This document shows positions 16,657 to 24,046 of a DNA stretch of 64,000 nt, one piece after another. The DNA is from Microbacterium aurugineum. GTDB taxonomy: Bacteria; Actinomycetota; Actinomycetes; Actinomycetales; Microbacteriaceae. Each line of letters begins with the position of its first letter. Positions within the stretch are counted from its first letter, which is position 1. The notes beneath the pieces are model-generated. The model worked only from the letters and a program-made list of their open reading frames with translations. It made no database searches and was not told where the DNA came from. The stretch spans positions 1,488,001-1,552,000 of the forward strand of contig NZ_CP078078.1 of the NCBI RefSeq assembly GCF_023101205.1. The letters are read 5' to 3'. The position numbers were made by a program, and so were the translations under genes.

Positions 16657-17904
16657 TCAGCGCAGACGGCGCCCGTGGGCCAGGTCGATCAGGCGCGACA
16701 GTACCGGCCCGGAGCGGAGTCCGTTGTGCTCGTGTTCGCTCGTCACCCACAGCGTGACGTCGGGAAGCAGGCGTGCCGTCTCGAGGGAGAACTCCATCGG
16801 GACGTAGACGTCGTTGACGTAGACCGCGGCGGCGCCCGTCGCTCCCGATGAGGCGATCGCGTCTGCATCGTAGATGCTCGGCCACTCGTGCTCCGCGAGC
16901 GCGAGAGTGACATCGCGCCACGGCTGGAAAGCGGGCACCGTCTCGGTCCACTCGCGACGGATGTGCTCGCCCGTGAACAGCGTCGGGTCGTCGCGGAAGT
17001 CGGAGGGCTCGGTGCGTTCAGCCGACCACCGCGTGGCGTGTCCGTCGGCGTAGCTCGACTCGTGGAAGGCGAAGTAGAGCGGGTTGCGGCCGTCGAAGGG
17101 CATCGCGTGCATCAGGTCGTACCGGAAGGCGTTGGAGGACGGGTCGCGTTCCAGAATCGACCACACCGTCTGCCAGCCGTCGTCGGTGCCGAGAGCGGAT
17201 CCCAGCGACCGCAGCCGCGAGCGTGAGACGACTTCTCCGTCGGGCAGGACGATGTCTCCGGCATCCGCACGTTCGACGAGGCGCCGCATCACGTCGCGAT
17301 GCTCGGGGAAGCGGCGGTAGTAGCGCTCCGAGGCGTCGCGCATCTTGTCGTAGCAGAGCGCATACACGTCGTCCGGGTGGCGCCCGACGGCGCTGAGGCC
17401 GCCGGTGATGAACACGTCGTCGAGCGAAGAGGCGTCGGTGGAGAGATACGCGAGGGTGGTGAAGCCGCCGAACGACTGTCCGAGCACGCTCCAGGTGGTG
17501 GCACCCAGGTGCTCGCGCACGGCCTCGCAGTCGCGCACGATCGCATCCGCGCGCAGGTGGGTGAGGTGCTCGGCCACGGCGTCCGTACCGCGCTCCAGGT
17601 CGTGATCTCCGACCGGGGTCGAGCGCCCGGTACCCCGCTGGTCGAGGAGCACCACCCGATAGTGCGCGAGTGCGCCGTCGAGCCACGCGGGCGCGGTCGA
17701 GGAATGGAACGGACGCGGCGCCTCATGGCCCGGACCGCCCTGGAGGAAGACCAGATACGGGAGAGATTCCCCGCCGGCGCGGGAGACCACGCGGGCGAAC
17801 ACCTCGATCGTGCGGGGGTCGGAGGCGTCGTCCCAGACCAGGGGGACTGTGAGGGTGTGGTCCTCGATGGTGAGGTCGAGCAGCTGGCGGACGGTGGTGC
17901 TCAT
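16657..17904 (-). CDS. Alpha/beta hydrolase, proline iminopeptidase-like (S33)
   Basis: This 415-residue protein has the S33 oxyanion motif LQGGPGHEAPRP (about residues 54-65), DQRGTGRS (89-96) and the nucleophile elbow GQSFGG with S144. A large cap domain follows, and the C-terminus carries WVTSEHEHNG with the probable catalytic His. Relatives cleave N-terminal proline or other small amino acids. Its ATG lies two bases after the stop of the DUF262/DUF1524 gene, so both are translated from one mRNA. That link with a restriction-like protein is unusual. Confidence 0.85.
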   Translation of the reverse strand: MSTTVRQLLDLTIEDHTLTVPLVWDDASDPRTIEVFARVVSRAGGESLPYLVFLQGGPGHEAPRPFHSSTAPAWLDGALAHYRVVLLDQRGTGRSTPVGDHDLERGTDAVAEHLTHLRADAIVRDCEAVREHLGATTWSVLGQSFGGFTTLAYLSTDASSLDDVFITGGLSAVGRHPDDVYALCYDKMRDASERYYRRFPEHRDVMRRLVERADAGDIVLPDGEVVSRSRLRSLGSALGTDDGWQTVWSILERDPSSNAFRYDLMHAMPFDGRNPLYFAFHESSYADGHATRWSAERTEPSDFRDDPTLFTGEHIRREWTETVPAFQPWRDVTLALAEHEWPSIYDADAIASSGATGAAAVYVNDVYVPMEFSLETARLLPDVTLWVTSEHEHNGLRSGPVLSRLIDLAHGRRLR

Positions 17905-17906
17905 GG

Positions 17907-19910
17907 TCACATCACGTTCCCGATGTAGGAGTACTTGACGAAGACCTCTGAGGCGATGCCCGACTCCTCGAGCACGCCCTGCACAGCGGTCATCATGTAA
18001 TTGGAATCCCAGCCCATGTAGAGGAAGTGGCCCTCGTCGAGCTGGTCCCACTGGCCCTTCCACGCCATGTCCCGGTAGATCGGTCCGCCGTGTGCCGCGC
18101 AATAAGCCAGGGCTGCCTCCCTCGTGTCGGTCCAGGCGCGACGGAAGACCCGGTTGAACAGGTACTTGACGTCGGGGACCTCCCAGCGCTCACCGCGGTA
18201 CTCGACATAGTCGAACTCGCGCTCCCATCCGGTGGGCCATCCGCGACGCCGCACGGCGTCCAGGATCGGTGTGAGTCCGTCGTCGTCGATCTCCGGGAGG
18301 GCGGGGCGCGCCCAGATGCGGATCAGCTCGGAGGTGAGGGCGACGGTGCGCTGGGTGATGGCCGCCGTGCCCCAGGAGGGGATCTCAGCGAGGTCACGCG
18401 TCGCAGGCACGGAGCTTCGGGCGTAGGCCTCGACACGCTTGATCGGGAAGGAAGCACCGAACACCCGTTCCGCCAACGGCTGCTCGAGAAGAGTCAGATT
18501 GCCGAGGGTCGGCGCGAGCGCCCGGTGGCTGTTCTGCTCATCCTCGGTGTATTCGCTCCACGGGCGCTCACCGTCGCCGGACCAGGCGTCTCCCGGAACG
18601 GTCGGCACGATGTGCTCGATGTCGTACGCGTCGAGGTCGTCGACGCCTTCCACACGCCCCAGGACGTAGGCGGGGTGGGGGAGTTCGCTGTACTTCAGAA
18701 CTGCGCTCACTCGCTCGTCCGACGGAGTGATGCGGGCGAACGCGCGTGCGAGCGCGTCACGGCCGTCGCGGCGCGCGCGGCAGAGGCGCGCGATGAGACG
18801 CTCGGACGGCAGGTTGACCAGTGCCCGACGGAGATACAGCGCCTGAAGCCACTCCAGGGTCTCGATGAGTTCGGCGCGGTCGATGAGACCGCGGAGGTGG
18901 TCGCTGTAGGCGCTCATCACCAACGGGGCGGAGGCGCGGCCGAAGGTCGTGACCTGGCGCAGCTGCCGCGCGATCTCCGGATCCGGCTCGCGCGTCGGGT
19001 CGAGCAGGACGCCGTAGATCTCTGCATGGTGTCGCCACTCCTCGGCGTCGGCCTGGAGATGCGCGACGTCGACGCGGGGGAAGGACTGCCGGAAGGCGCT
19101 GTACACGCCGTGCTCGCCGTTCGCTGCGACCTCACGCCCCGTCACGAGGACGAGGTAGTGCCGCCAGAACGCTCCGATCGCCTCTCCCGTGTGGTGCTCG
19201 ATCGGCACCCAGAAGCGGGCTTCGACGTCGACCTGCTCCGCGTGGCTGAGGCCCATCAGGATGTAGTTGTGGATGAGCTCGTGATCGCGCAGAGGCTCGC
19301 CGGTCGAGTTCAGGCTCTCGAAGATCTGCTGCGCGTTCGCTCGGGCGCCGAGAGTGATCGACACGTGCTCGAGCCGCTGCAGCCCGCGCCAGATCAGGGG
19401 GACCTCATCCACGTGGATCTGGCTGCGGAAGAACGCGTAGTTGTCGTCGAAGCGCGACTCGCGATCCGCGTCGTCGCGACGGTCGAGCACGACGGATTCG
19501 TAGAGCTCGGCCCAGGCGTCGTGGGGGCGCAGCTTCGTGCGTCCTGGTTCATCGGAGCGGACCAGGACGCGTTCGAGCGACGACGCCAGCACGGGGTCGG
19601 AGTCGCGGATGGCATGGTGCAGGGCCGCCACGAGAAGCATGAGCGTCGTGATGCGCTGCTGTCCGTCGATGAGGATGAGGTCGGACTCCCTCGAAGCACC
19701 GTCCTGCGCGGAGAGGATCGACCCCAGGAAGTGGCGGTGTGCGTCGTCTTCGCGCGCGACGGCACGGATGTCGGAGAGGAGCCGTTCGCAGCCGCCGATG
19801 TCCCACCGGTACTGGCGCTGGTACACCGGCACCACGATCGTGGACGTGTCCGCCGCGAGCCATTCGATCGTGTTGACTGCTGTCGCCTCGACGTTGGTCG
19901 CGGTGCTCAT
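17907..19910 (-). CDS. DUF262-DUF1524 (GmrSD-like) protein with extra C-terminal region
   Basis: The protein has 667 residues from the ATG at 19910. The N-terminal DUF262 domain has VPVYQRQYRW (28-36 region), the DGQQR motif in LIDGQQRITTLML (80-92) and FESLNSTGEPL (198-208). The C-terminal DUF1524 has the HNH-type DIEHIVPT (430-437) and LGNLTLLE (469-476). This fusion of GmrS- and GmrD-like parts occurs in type IV restriction enzymes that cut modified phage DNA with NTP. Residues 545-667 form a further region I cannot assign. A leaderless start at GTG 19961, seven bases after TAGACT, is a real alternative and would add 17 residues. Confidence 0.82.
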   Translation of the reverse strand: MSTATNVEATAVNTIEWLAADTSTIVVPVYQRQYRWDIGGCERLLSDIRAVAREDDAHRHFLGSILSAQDGASRESDLILIDGQQRITTLMLLVAALHHAIRDSDPVLASSLERVLVRSDEPGRTKLRPHDAWAELYESVVLDRRDDADRESRFDDNYAFFRSQIHVDEVPLIWRGLQRLEHVSITLGARANAQQIFESLNSTGEPLRDHELIHNYILMGLSHAEQVDVEARFWVPIEHHTGEAIGAFWRHYLVLVTGREVAANGEHGVYSAFRQSFPRVDVAHLQADAEEWRHHAEIYGVLLDPTREPDPEIARQLRQVTTFGRASAPLVMSAYSDHLRGLIDRAELIETLEWLQALYLRRALVNLPSERLIARLCRARRDGRDALARAFARITPSDERVSAVLKYSELPHPAYVLGRVEGVDDLDAYDIEHIVPTVPGDAWSGDGERPWSEYTEDEQNSHRALAPTLGNLTLLEQPLAERVFGASFPIKRVEAYARSSVPATRDLAEIPSWGTAAITQRTVALTSELIRIWARPALPEIDDDGLTPILDAVRRRGWPTGWEREFDYVEYRGERWEVPDVKYLFNRVFRRAWTDTREAALAYCAAHGGPIYRDMAWKGQWDQLDEGHFLYMGWDSNYMMTAVQGVLEESGIASEVFVKYSYIGNVM

Positions 19911-20020
19911 GCTGGTGTCTCGTCCTCCCGTAGCGACGGGTGCCGAGACTTCGCCGGGCACCCCGATCAGTCTATTCGGTTATGCACGGCCGACCTCCGA
20001 AGGGGGCGCAGGCCTCGCTG

Positions 20021-20039
20021 TTAGGCTTGCCTTATCAGG
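20021..20039 (+). promoter_or_regulatory. DtxR/IdeR-like iron box
   Basis: TTAGGCTTGCCTTATCAGG matches the 19-bp DtxR/IdeR consensus (TTAGGTTAGCCTAACCTAA) at 12 of 19 positions, with the left half TTAGG and the centre GCCT intact. It overlaps a possible -35 (TTAGGC) with TTAAAA 18 bp downstream, the position for repression under iron-replete conditions. It lies between the divergent DUF262 gene and the 257-residue oxygenase-like gene. Confidence 0.5.
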
Positions 20040-20086
20040 GCCTGTTAAAACGTGCTGGCCCCCGATGAAAGGAACATGACTCGATC

Positions 20087-20860
20087 ATGGGTTACATCAA
20101 GTCCGCTGCCCTCGAGGACAAGGGATTCGTCGTCCTCGACAGCTACAACCAGGAGCTCGACCCCAAGGAGTGGCTCGACATCGAGTACAACGACTGGAAG
20201 TCGTCGGGTGACACCCGCTTCGCTCCGCTCGCGAGCGCTTTCGGTGACATCGAGTGCAACGGTTTCTGGAACCACAAGCCGCCGCGCACCGACAAGGACG
20301 GCGTCTGGATCGACTCGCAGACCGAGAAGGCCCCGAACCTGACGCGTCGTGCGCAGGAGCCGGGCGCCAACGTCGGACGCTGCCGCGTCATCGAGCTGCA
20401 GCCGACCCCGTACGGCGACTGCCTCTACAACCTCCACCAGGACGACAACAACCGTCTGAACCCCGACGGCACCGGCTGGGTCGTGCGCGGGTTCTTCAAC
20501 CTGACCGATGACAAGGACAGCTACTTCGTCCTGCGCGAGAACCGCACGGACCCGAGCATCGAGTACCGCATCGCGCTTCCGGCCGGCGCGCAGCTCATCG
20601 TCGACACGCAGCGCCTGTGGCACGCGGCGACGCACAACGGCACCGAGCCGCGCTACTGCCTCATCACGTCGTGGACCTCGGGCCCCGAGCTGGACGCCTA
20701 CATCGAGAAGTACCACGGCACCGACGACGTGCCCAACTACGAGGTCGACCAGGAGACGCTCGAGTTCGGGTACGCCGAGCAGGCTCGCAAGGACGCCGCT
20801 CGCGCGGCCTACTATGCCGCGAAGGGCCAGCAGGTGAAGCAGGCCATGAGCGAGGCCTGA
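20087..20860 (+). CDS. Putative Fe(II)/2-oxoglutarate-type oxygenase, iron-box regulated
   Basis: I do not recognise a named family for this 257-residue cytosolic protein. The centre has the arrangement of a double-stranded beta-helix oxygenase: H117-x-D119 in YNLHQDDNN, a beta-rich stretch, H179 in RLWHAATHNG and R189 in EPRYCLITSW. These would be the iron triad and a carboxylate-binding Arg. Codon use is strongly biased to C-ending codons, as in highly expressed genes. The ATG at 20087 has GAAAGG about 14 bases upstream, which is far. Control by iron is inferred from the upstream box. A terminator follows. Confidence 0.7.
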   Translation: MGYIKSAALEDKGFVVLDSYNQELDPKEWLDIEYNDWKSSGDTRFAPLASAFGDIECNGFWNHKPPRTDKDGVWIDSQTEKAPNLTRRAQEPGANVGRCRVIELQPTPYGDCLYNLHQDDNNRLNPDGTGWVVRGFFNLTDDKDSYFVLRENRTDPSIEYRIALPAGAQLIVDTQRLWHAATHNGTEPRYCLITSWTSGPELDAYIEKYHGTDDVPNYEVDQETLEFGYAEQARKDAARAAYYAAKGQQVKQAMSEA

Positions 20861-20890
20861 TCTCGTCAGACTCCGGACCGACTGCGGTCC

Positions 20891-20921
20891 GAAGGCCCCG
20901 GTCCTGGTGACCGGGGCCTTC
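20891..20921. terminator. Terminator after the oxygenase-like gene
   Basis: A perfect 13-bp stem pairs GAAGGCCCCGGTC (20891-20903) with 20909-20921 across a five-base loop. It starts 30 bases after the stop codon. There is only a weak T-run. Confidence 0.85.
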
Positions 20922-20957
20922 GTCATGAATGACATGCTTGTGATTTCGGGCGAACTC

Positions 20958-20991
20958 GGCGAGAATGGGCGCACAACCGCATATTCTCGCC
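20958..20991. promoter_or_regulatory. 9-bp inverted repeat bracketing the DUF3145 promoter
   Basis: GGCGAGAAT (20958-20966) and ATTCTCGCC (20983-20991) are a perfect inverted repeat separated by 16 bp. The right arm overlaps a -10 box TATTCT (20982-20987). The left arm covers the expected -35 position. This is a plausible repressor site of unknown owner. Confidence 0.6.
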
Positions 20992-21043
20992 ACTTCGTGG
21001 TTCAGGTCGTTGGGGAAGACGCACCTGATGAAACGGAGAGATC

Positions 21044-21547
21044 ATGGCGACGGCTTACGCACGCGGAGTGGTGTTCATCCACTCTGCGCCTCGCGCGCTC
21101 TGCCCGCACCTCGAATGGGCGGTGGGTCGCGCTATCGGGCGTGCAGTGAACTTCGATTGGACCGAGCAGCCCGTGCTGAACGGCGCGCGACGAGCCGAGT
21201 TCTACTGGGACGGTCCGGTCGGCACCGGAGCTGCCCTCGCCACCTCGATCCGCGGCTGGGAGCACCTCCGCTTCGAGGTCACCGAGGACCCGACACCGCG
21301 CAGCGACGGCGGACGCTGGTTGCACACGCCCGACCTCGGCATCCACTACGCACAGACCGATGCGGCCGGGAACATCGTCATCGGTGAAGACCGGATCCGC
21401 TACGCGATGGAGATCGCCGCGGGCAGCGCGGTGGAACTGCAGCGCGAACTCGACATCGCCCTCGGGTCCGCGTGGGACGAGGAGCTCGAGCCCTTCAGAC
21501 ACGCCAGCGACGACGCCAGGGTCGTCTGGCTTCACAAGGTCGGGTAA
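21044..21547 (+). CDS. DUF3145 family protein
   Basis: This 167-residue soluble protein begins MATAYARGVVFIHSAPRAL and contains CPHLEWAVGRAIG, RAEFYWDGPVGTGA, GWEHLRFEVTED and WDEELEPFRHASD, typical of this actinobacteria-restricted family of unknown function. It stands alone between two terminators. The transcript would have a 5' leader of about 50 bases, with GGAGAG just before the ATG. The inverted repeat over its promoter suggests regulated rather than constitutive expression. Confidence 0.88.
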   Translation: MATAYARGVVFIHSAPRALCPHLEWAVGRAIGRAVNFDWTEQPVLNGARRAEFYWDGPVGTGAALATSIRGWEHLRFEVTEDPTPRSDGGRWLHTPDLGIHYAQTDAAGNIVIGEDRIRYAMEIAAGSAVELQRELDIALGSAWDEELEPFRHASDDARVVWLHKVG

Positions 21548-21639
21548 TCCCGACTCCAGAGACCGGGAGCGGGGAGGCGTGAGTATCGGATGCCGGTGAA
21601 TCATCCCGGACGCTGAGAAGACGTATCCCCACCCCGCAC

Positions 21640-21679
21640 GATGAGGACCCCGCCCCGGAGACGAGGCGGGGTCCTCATC
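21640..21679. terminator. Bidirectional terminator between DUF3145 and mocR genes
   Basis: A perfect 15-bp stem pairs GATGAGGACCCCGCC (21640-21654) with 21665-21679 around a ten-base loop, between two convergent genes. The rest of 21548-21686 shows nothing else. Confidence 0.85.
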
Positions 21680-21686
21680 GTCCGGA

Positions 21687-23090
21687 TCAGATCACGGCGG
21701 CGTGCTCGAGTTCGTCGGCACGGGCTGCGGTGCCCTTGCGCACGTCTTCCCAGGCCAGGGCCAACCGCGTCATCGCCTCCGCGGTGCGGTCGGGCGGCAG
21801 GGTGATGGGCAGACGCAACCGTCGTTCCAGGACGCCACCGGTGGTGAAACGTGGGCCCGGCGGCAGGATGAGCTGCCGTTCACGCGCGGCCAGTGACAGC
21901 GCAGTGGAGAGCGGGCCGCCGATGTCGACCCAGGCCGAGAGCCCACCCGGTGTGCGAGGCATGTGCCAGCCGGCGATCCCGGCGACGCCGGCTTCGACGG
22001 CAGCGCGTCCTGCGCGCAGACGTCGGCCCACGTGCGAGGTGAGGGCGGGCATCTCCGTGAGCAGCTCGATCGCGATGCACTGCTCCAGCAGTGCGGTACC
22101 GAGCTCGAAGGAAGGCCGTACCGCGAGCAGCCGCGCGACGACGGAGCGTTCGGCACGGATCCACCCGATCCGCATTCCTCCCCAGGCGATCTTGGACATC
22201 GATCCGACGGTGATGACGTTGGGTCCGCTGGCGGACATCGGCGTGGGCGACCACCCTCGGTCGATGTCCAACTCCGTGGTCGTCTCGTCGACGATCAGAT
22301 GCGTGCCCACGTTGCGCGAGGTCGTCACGATCCGCTGGCGGTCCTCGTCCGGCAGGGTGGCCCCGGTCGGGTTGTGGAAGTCGGGGATCAGATAGGCGAC
22401 GTGAGGACGCGCGTTGAGCAGCGTCTCGTTGAGGTGCCGTGTATCCCACCCCTCCACGTCGACCGGGGTGGGGACCAGTCGGTACCCGTGGCGGTGCAGA
22501 GCCTCGAGCGCGTGGGGGAAGGTCGGTTGCTCGACGAGCGCTCTCTCGCCCCGTCGGCCGATCGCCGTGAGGATCAGGTTGACCGCGTTGAGCGCCCCGG
22601 AGGTGATGATGATCTCCTCCGCCGATGTCGGGGCTCCGCGCTCACGGAACCGCTGCGCGACCGCGTCTCGGAGTTCCGGCAGTCCTTGCAGCGAGTACCC
22701 GCTCGTGCCGCGCAGTGCGGCCAGCCGCGGGAGCGACCGCACGGTGGCGTCGTACAGCCCGGGGGTGGAGTCCATGGAGGCGATGGAGAGGTCGATGGCC
22801 GTGTCGTCAGCGTCGAGGCCGGGGGCTGCGTGATCGTGGGGGAGGGCGACGCGCGTGCTGCCCCCGTGCAGCCGGATGACGTAGCCGTCATCCTCCAGCA
22901 GGCCGTAGGCGCGGGTGATGGTCGAGCGAGACCGACGCAGCTCCCGCGCGAGGGCGCGTTCGCTGGGCAGGCGTTCGCCGACGGTCAACCGGCCGTCGAG
23001 GACCAAGGCGCGGATGCGATCGGCCAGCACGCTCGCGGCGGCACCGGCCACGTTGTGCGCCCCGAGCTGTTCGACGAGTCGTGATCCCAT
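21687..23090 (-). CDS. MocR-type regulator (GntR DNA-binding plus aminotransferase fold)
   Basis: This 467-residue protein has a winged-helix GntR domain (about 15-80; GERLPSERALARELRRSRSTITRAY in two parts) and a linker. A fold-type I aminotransferase domain follows, with PDFHNPTGATLPDEDR and the PLP Lys in SMSKIAWGGMRIGW. MocR proteins sense PLP or PLP adducts and control adjacent genes. It faces a YczE-type membrane protein, a pairing known from other Gram-positive bacteria. CATGCT lies six bases before the ATG, so its own transcript starts inside the first palindrome. Confidence 0.9.
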   Translation of the reverse strand: MGSRLVEQLGAHNVAGAAASVLADRIRALVLDGRLTVGERLPSERALARELRRSRSTITRAYGLLEDDGYVIRLHGGSTRVALPHDHAAPGLDADDTAIDLSIASMDSTPGLYDATVRSLPRLAALRGTSGYSLQGLPELRDAVAQRFRERGAPTSAEEIIITSGALNAVNLILTAIGRRGERALVEQPTFPHALEALHRHGYRLVPTPVDVEGWDTRHLNETLLNARPHVAYLIPDFHNPTGATLPDEDRQRIVTTSRNVGTHLIVDETTTELDIDRGWSPTPMSASGPNVITVGSMSKIAWGGMRIGWIRAERSVVARLLAVRPSFELGTALLEQCIAIELLTEMPALTSHVGRRLRAGRAAVEAGVAGIAGWHMPRTPGGLSAWVDIGGPLSTALSLAARERQLILPPGPRFTTGGVLERRLRLPITLPPDRTAEAMTRLALAWEDVRKGTAARADELEHAAVI

Positions 23091-23148
23091 GAGTCCAGCA
23101 TGGCGCAAACTGGACTCGTATCGGCAGGCCACTTGTCGCCAGTGGCCT
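23091..23148. promoter_or_regulatory. Two inverted repeats in the mocR-yczE divergon
   Basis: The first repeat is GAGTCCAG (23091-23098) with CTGGACTC (23110-23117), spacer 11. The second is AGGCCACT (23126-23133) with AGTGGCCT (23141-23148), spacer 7. Both are perfect 8-bp arms. The first starts right at the mocR ATG; the second lies upstream of the yczE-like promoter. They are the obvious operator candidates. Confidence 0.7.
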
Positions 23149-23184
23149 CGGCATCGCGCTGTATGCGGGAGCCAGAGTGGAATC

Positions 23185-23850
23185 ATGCTCCTCCGTGCCG
23201 TGCTGCTCCCCATCCAGGCGTCCTCCCGCAGGGACCTCGTCGAGCGTCTCGTACAGCTCGTGTTCGGCCTGTTCCTCTACGGCGTCGCGCTCGGGTTCAT
23301 GGTGCGCGGCGGCATCGGGGTGGCGCCGTGGGACGTCCTAGCGCTCGGACTGGCCGGCCAGACGGGTGTCGGCTACGGCGCCATGACCGTGATCGTCTCG
23401 GTCGTCGTCCTGTTGCTGTGGATCCCGCTGCGTCAGCGTGTGGGCCTCGGAACCGTGTTGAACGCGCTTCTGGTCGGGCCCAGCGCTGATCTCGCGCTGC
23501 TCCTGATCCCGCAGCCTCCCTCCGTCTGGATCGGGGCTCCGATGTTCGTCTTCGGGCTGGTGCTGTTGGCCTTCGCGACCGGCCTCTACATCGCCGCGGA
23601 CTTCGGTCCCGGTCCGCGGGATGGGCTGATGACCGGTCTGGTTCGGCGCACCGGATGGGCCGTCTGGGTGGTGCGCACCCTGATCGAGGGCAGCGTCCTG
23701 GTGATCGGCTTCATCCTCGGAGGCCCTGTGGGCGTCGGTACGGTGCTTTTCGCGTTCGGGGTCGGCCCGCTGATCGGGGTGTTCCTCCCGTATCTCACCC
23801 GATGGCGTGAGGCTCGTTCGCGGCGACTCGGAACACTGCGCGCAGCCTGA
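23185..23850 (+). CDS. YczE/YyaS/YitT family membrane protein
   Basis: This 221-residue protein has five hydrophobic helices, with the family blocks LFLYGVALGFMVRGGIGVAPWDV (read in two parts), ADFGPGPRDGLMTGL and GVGTVLFAFGVGPLIG. It is probably an integral inner-membrane protein or small-molecule exporter; its function is not established. I chose the ATG at 23185 because the preceding frame has no membrane character and CAGAGT lies six bases upstream. It should be a target of the divergent MocR regulator. Confidence 0.8.
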   Translation: MLLRAVLLPIQASSRRDLVERLVQLVFGLFLYGVALGFMVRGGIGVAPWDVLALGLAGQTGVGYGAMTVIVSVVVLLLWIPLRQRVGLGTVLNALLVGPSADLALLLIPQPPSVWIGAPMFVFGLVLLAFATGLYIAADFGPGPRDGLMTGLVRRTGWAVWVVRTLIEGSVLVIGFILGGPVGVGTVLFAFGVGPLIGVFLPYLTRWREARSRRLGTLRAA

Positions 23851-24000
23851 GCGGCATCCACATCCGTCCGGGCTCTTCCCGGATCCGTCCCGAGTCTTCC
23901 GGGCCGAAGTGCGCTCGACACGTGCATGATCCGCGCACGCCTGCATGACCGAGCGCCAGGAGGAGGCCAGACATCCGTCGGATTCTCATGCATATGCGAA

Positions 24001-24032
24001 GAGAGGCCCTCCGGAATCCCGGAGGGCCTCTC
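24001..24032. terminator. Terminator between yczE-like gene and fabF
   Basis: A perfect 14-bp stem pairs GAGAGGCCCTCCGG (24001-24014) with 24019-24032 across a four-base loop, 15 bases past the fabF stop. It serves the fab operon on the minus strand and probably the plus strand as well. Confidence 0.88.
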
Positions 24033-24046
24033 GCTGCACGGTGGCG

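Noticed and set aside
16316..16951. Longer upstream version of the small membrane protein at 16316
   Set aside because: The extra N-terminal residues are Arg-rich and antisense to the hydrolase coding sequence. The ATG at 16597 with TACCCT upstream gives a membrane helix at the N-terminus.
20052..20342. Short alternative frame from ATG 20076 with a better-placed ribosome site
   Set aside because: The sequence is Ser/Thr/Arg-rich with no pattern, and overlaps the oxygenase-like gene. The ATG at 20087 gives the conserved-looking protein, although its ribosome site is far.
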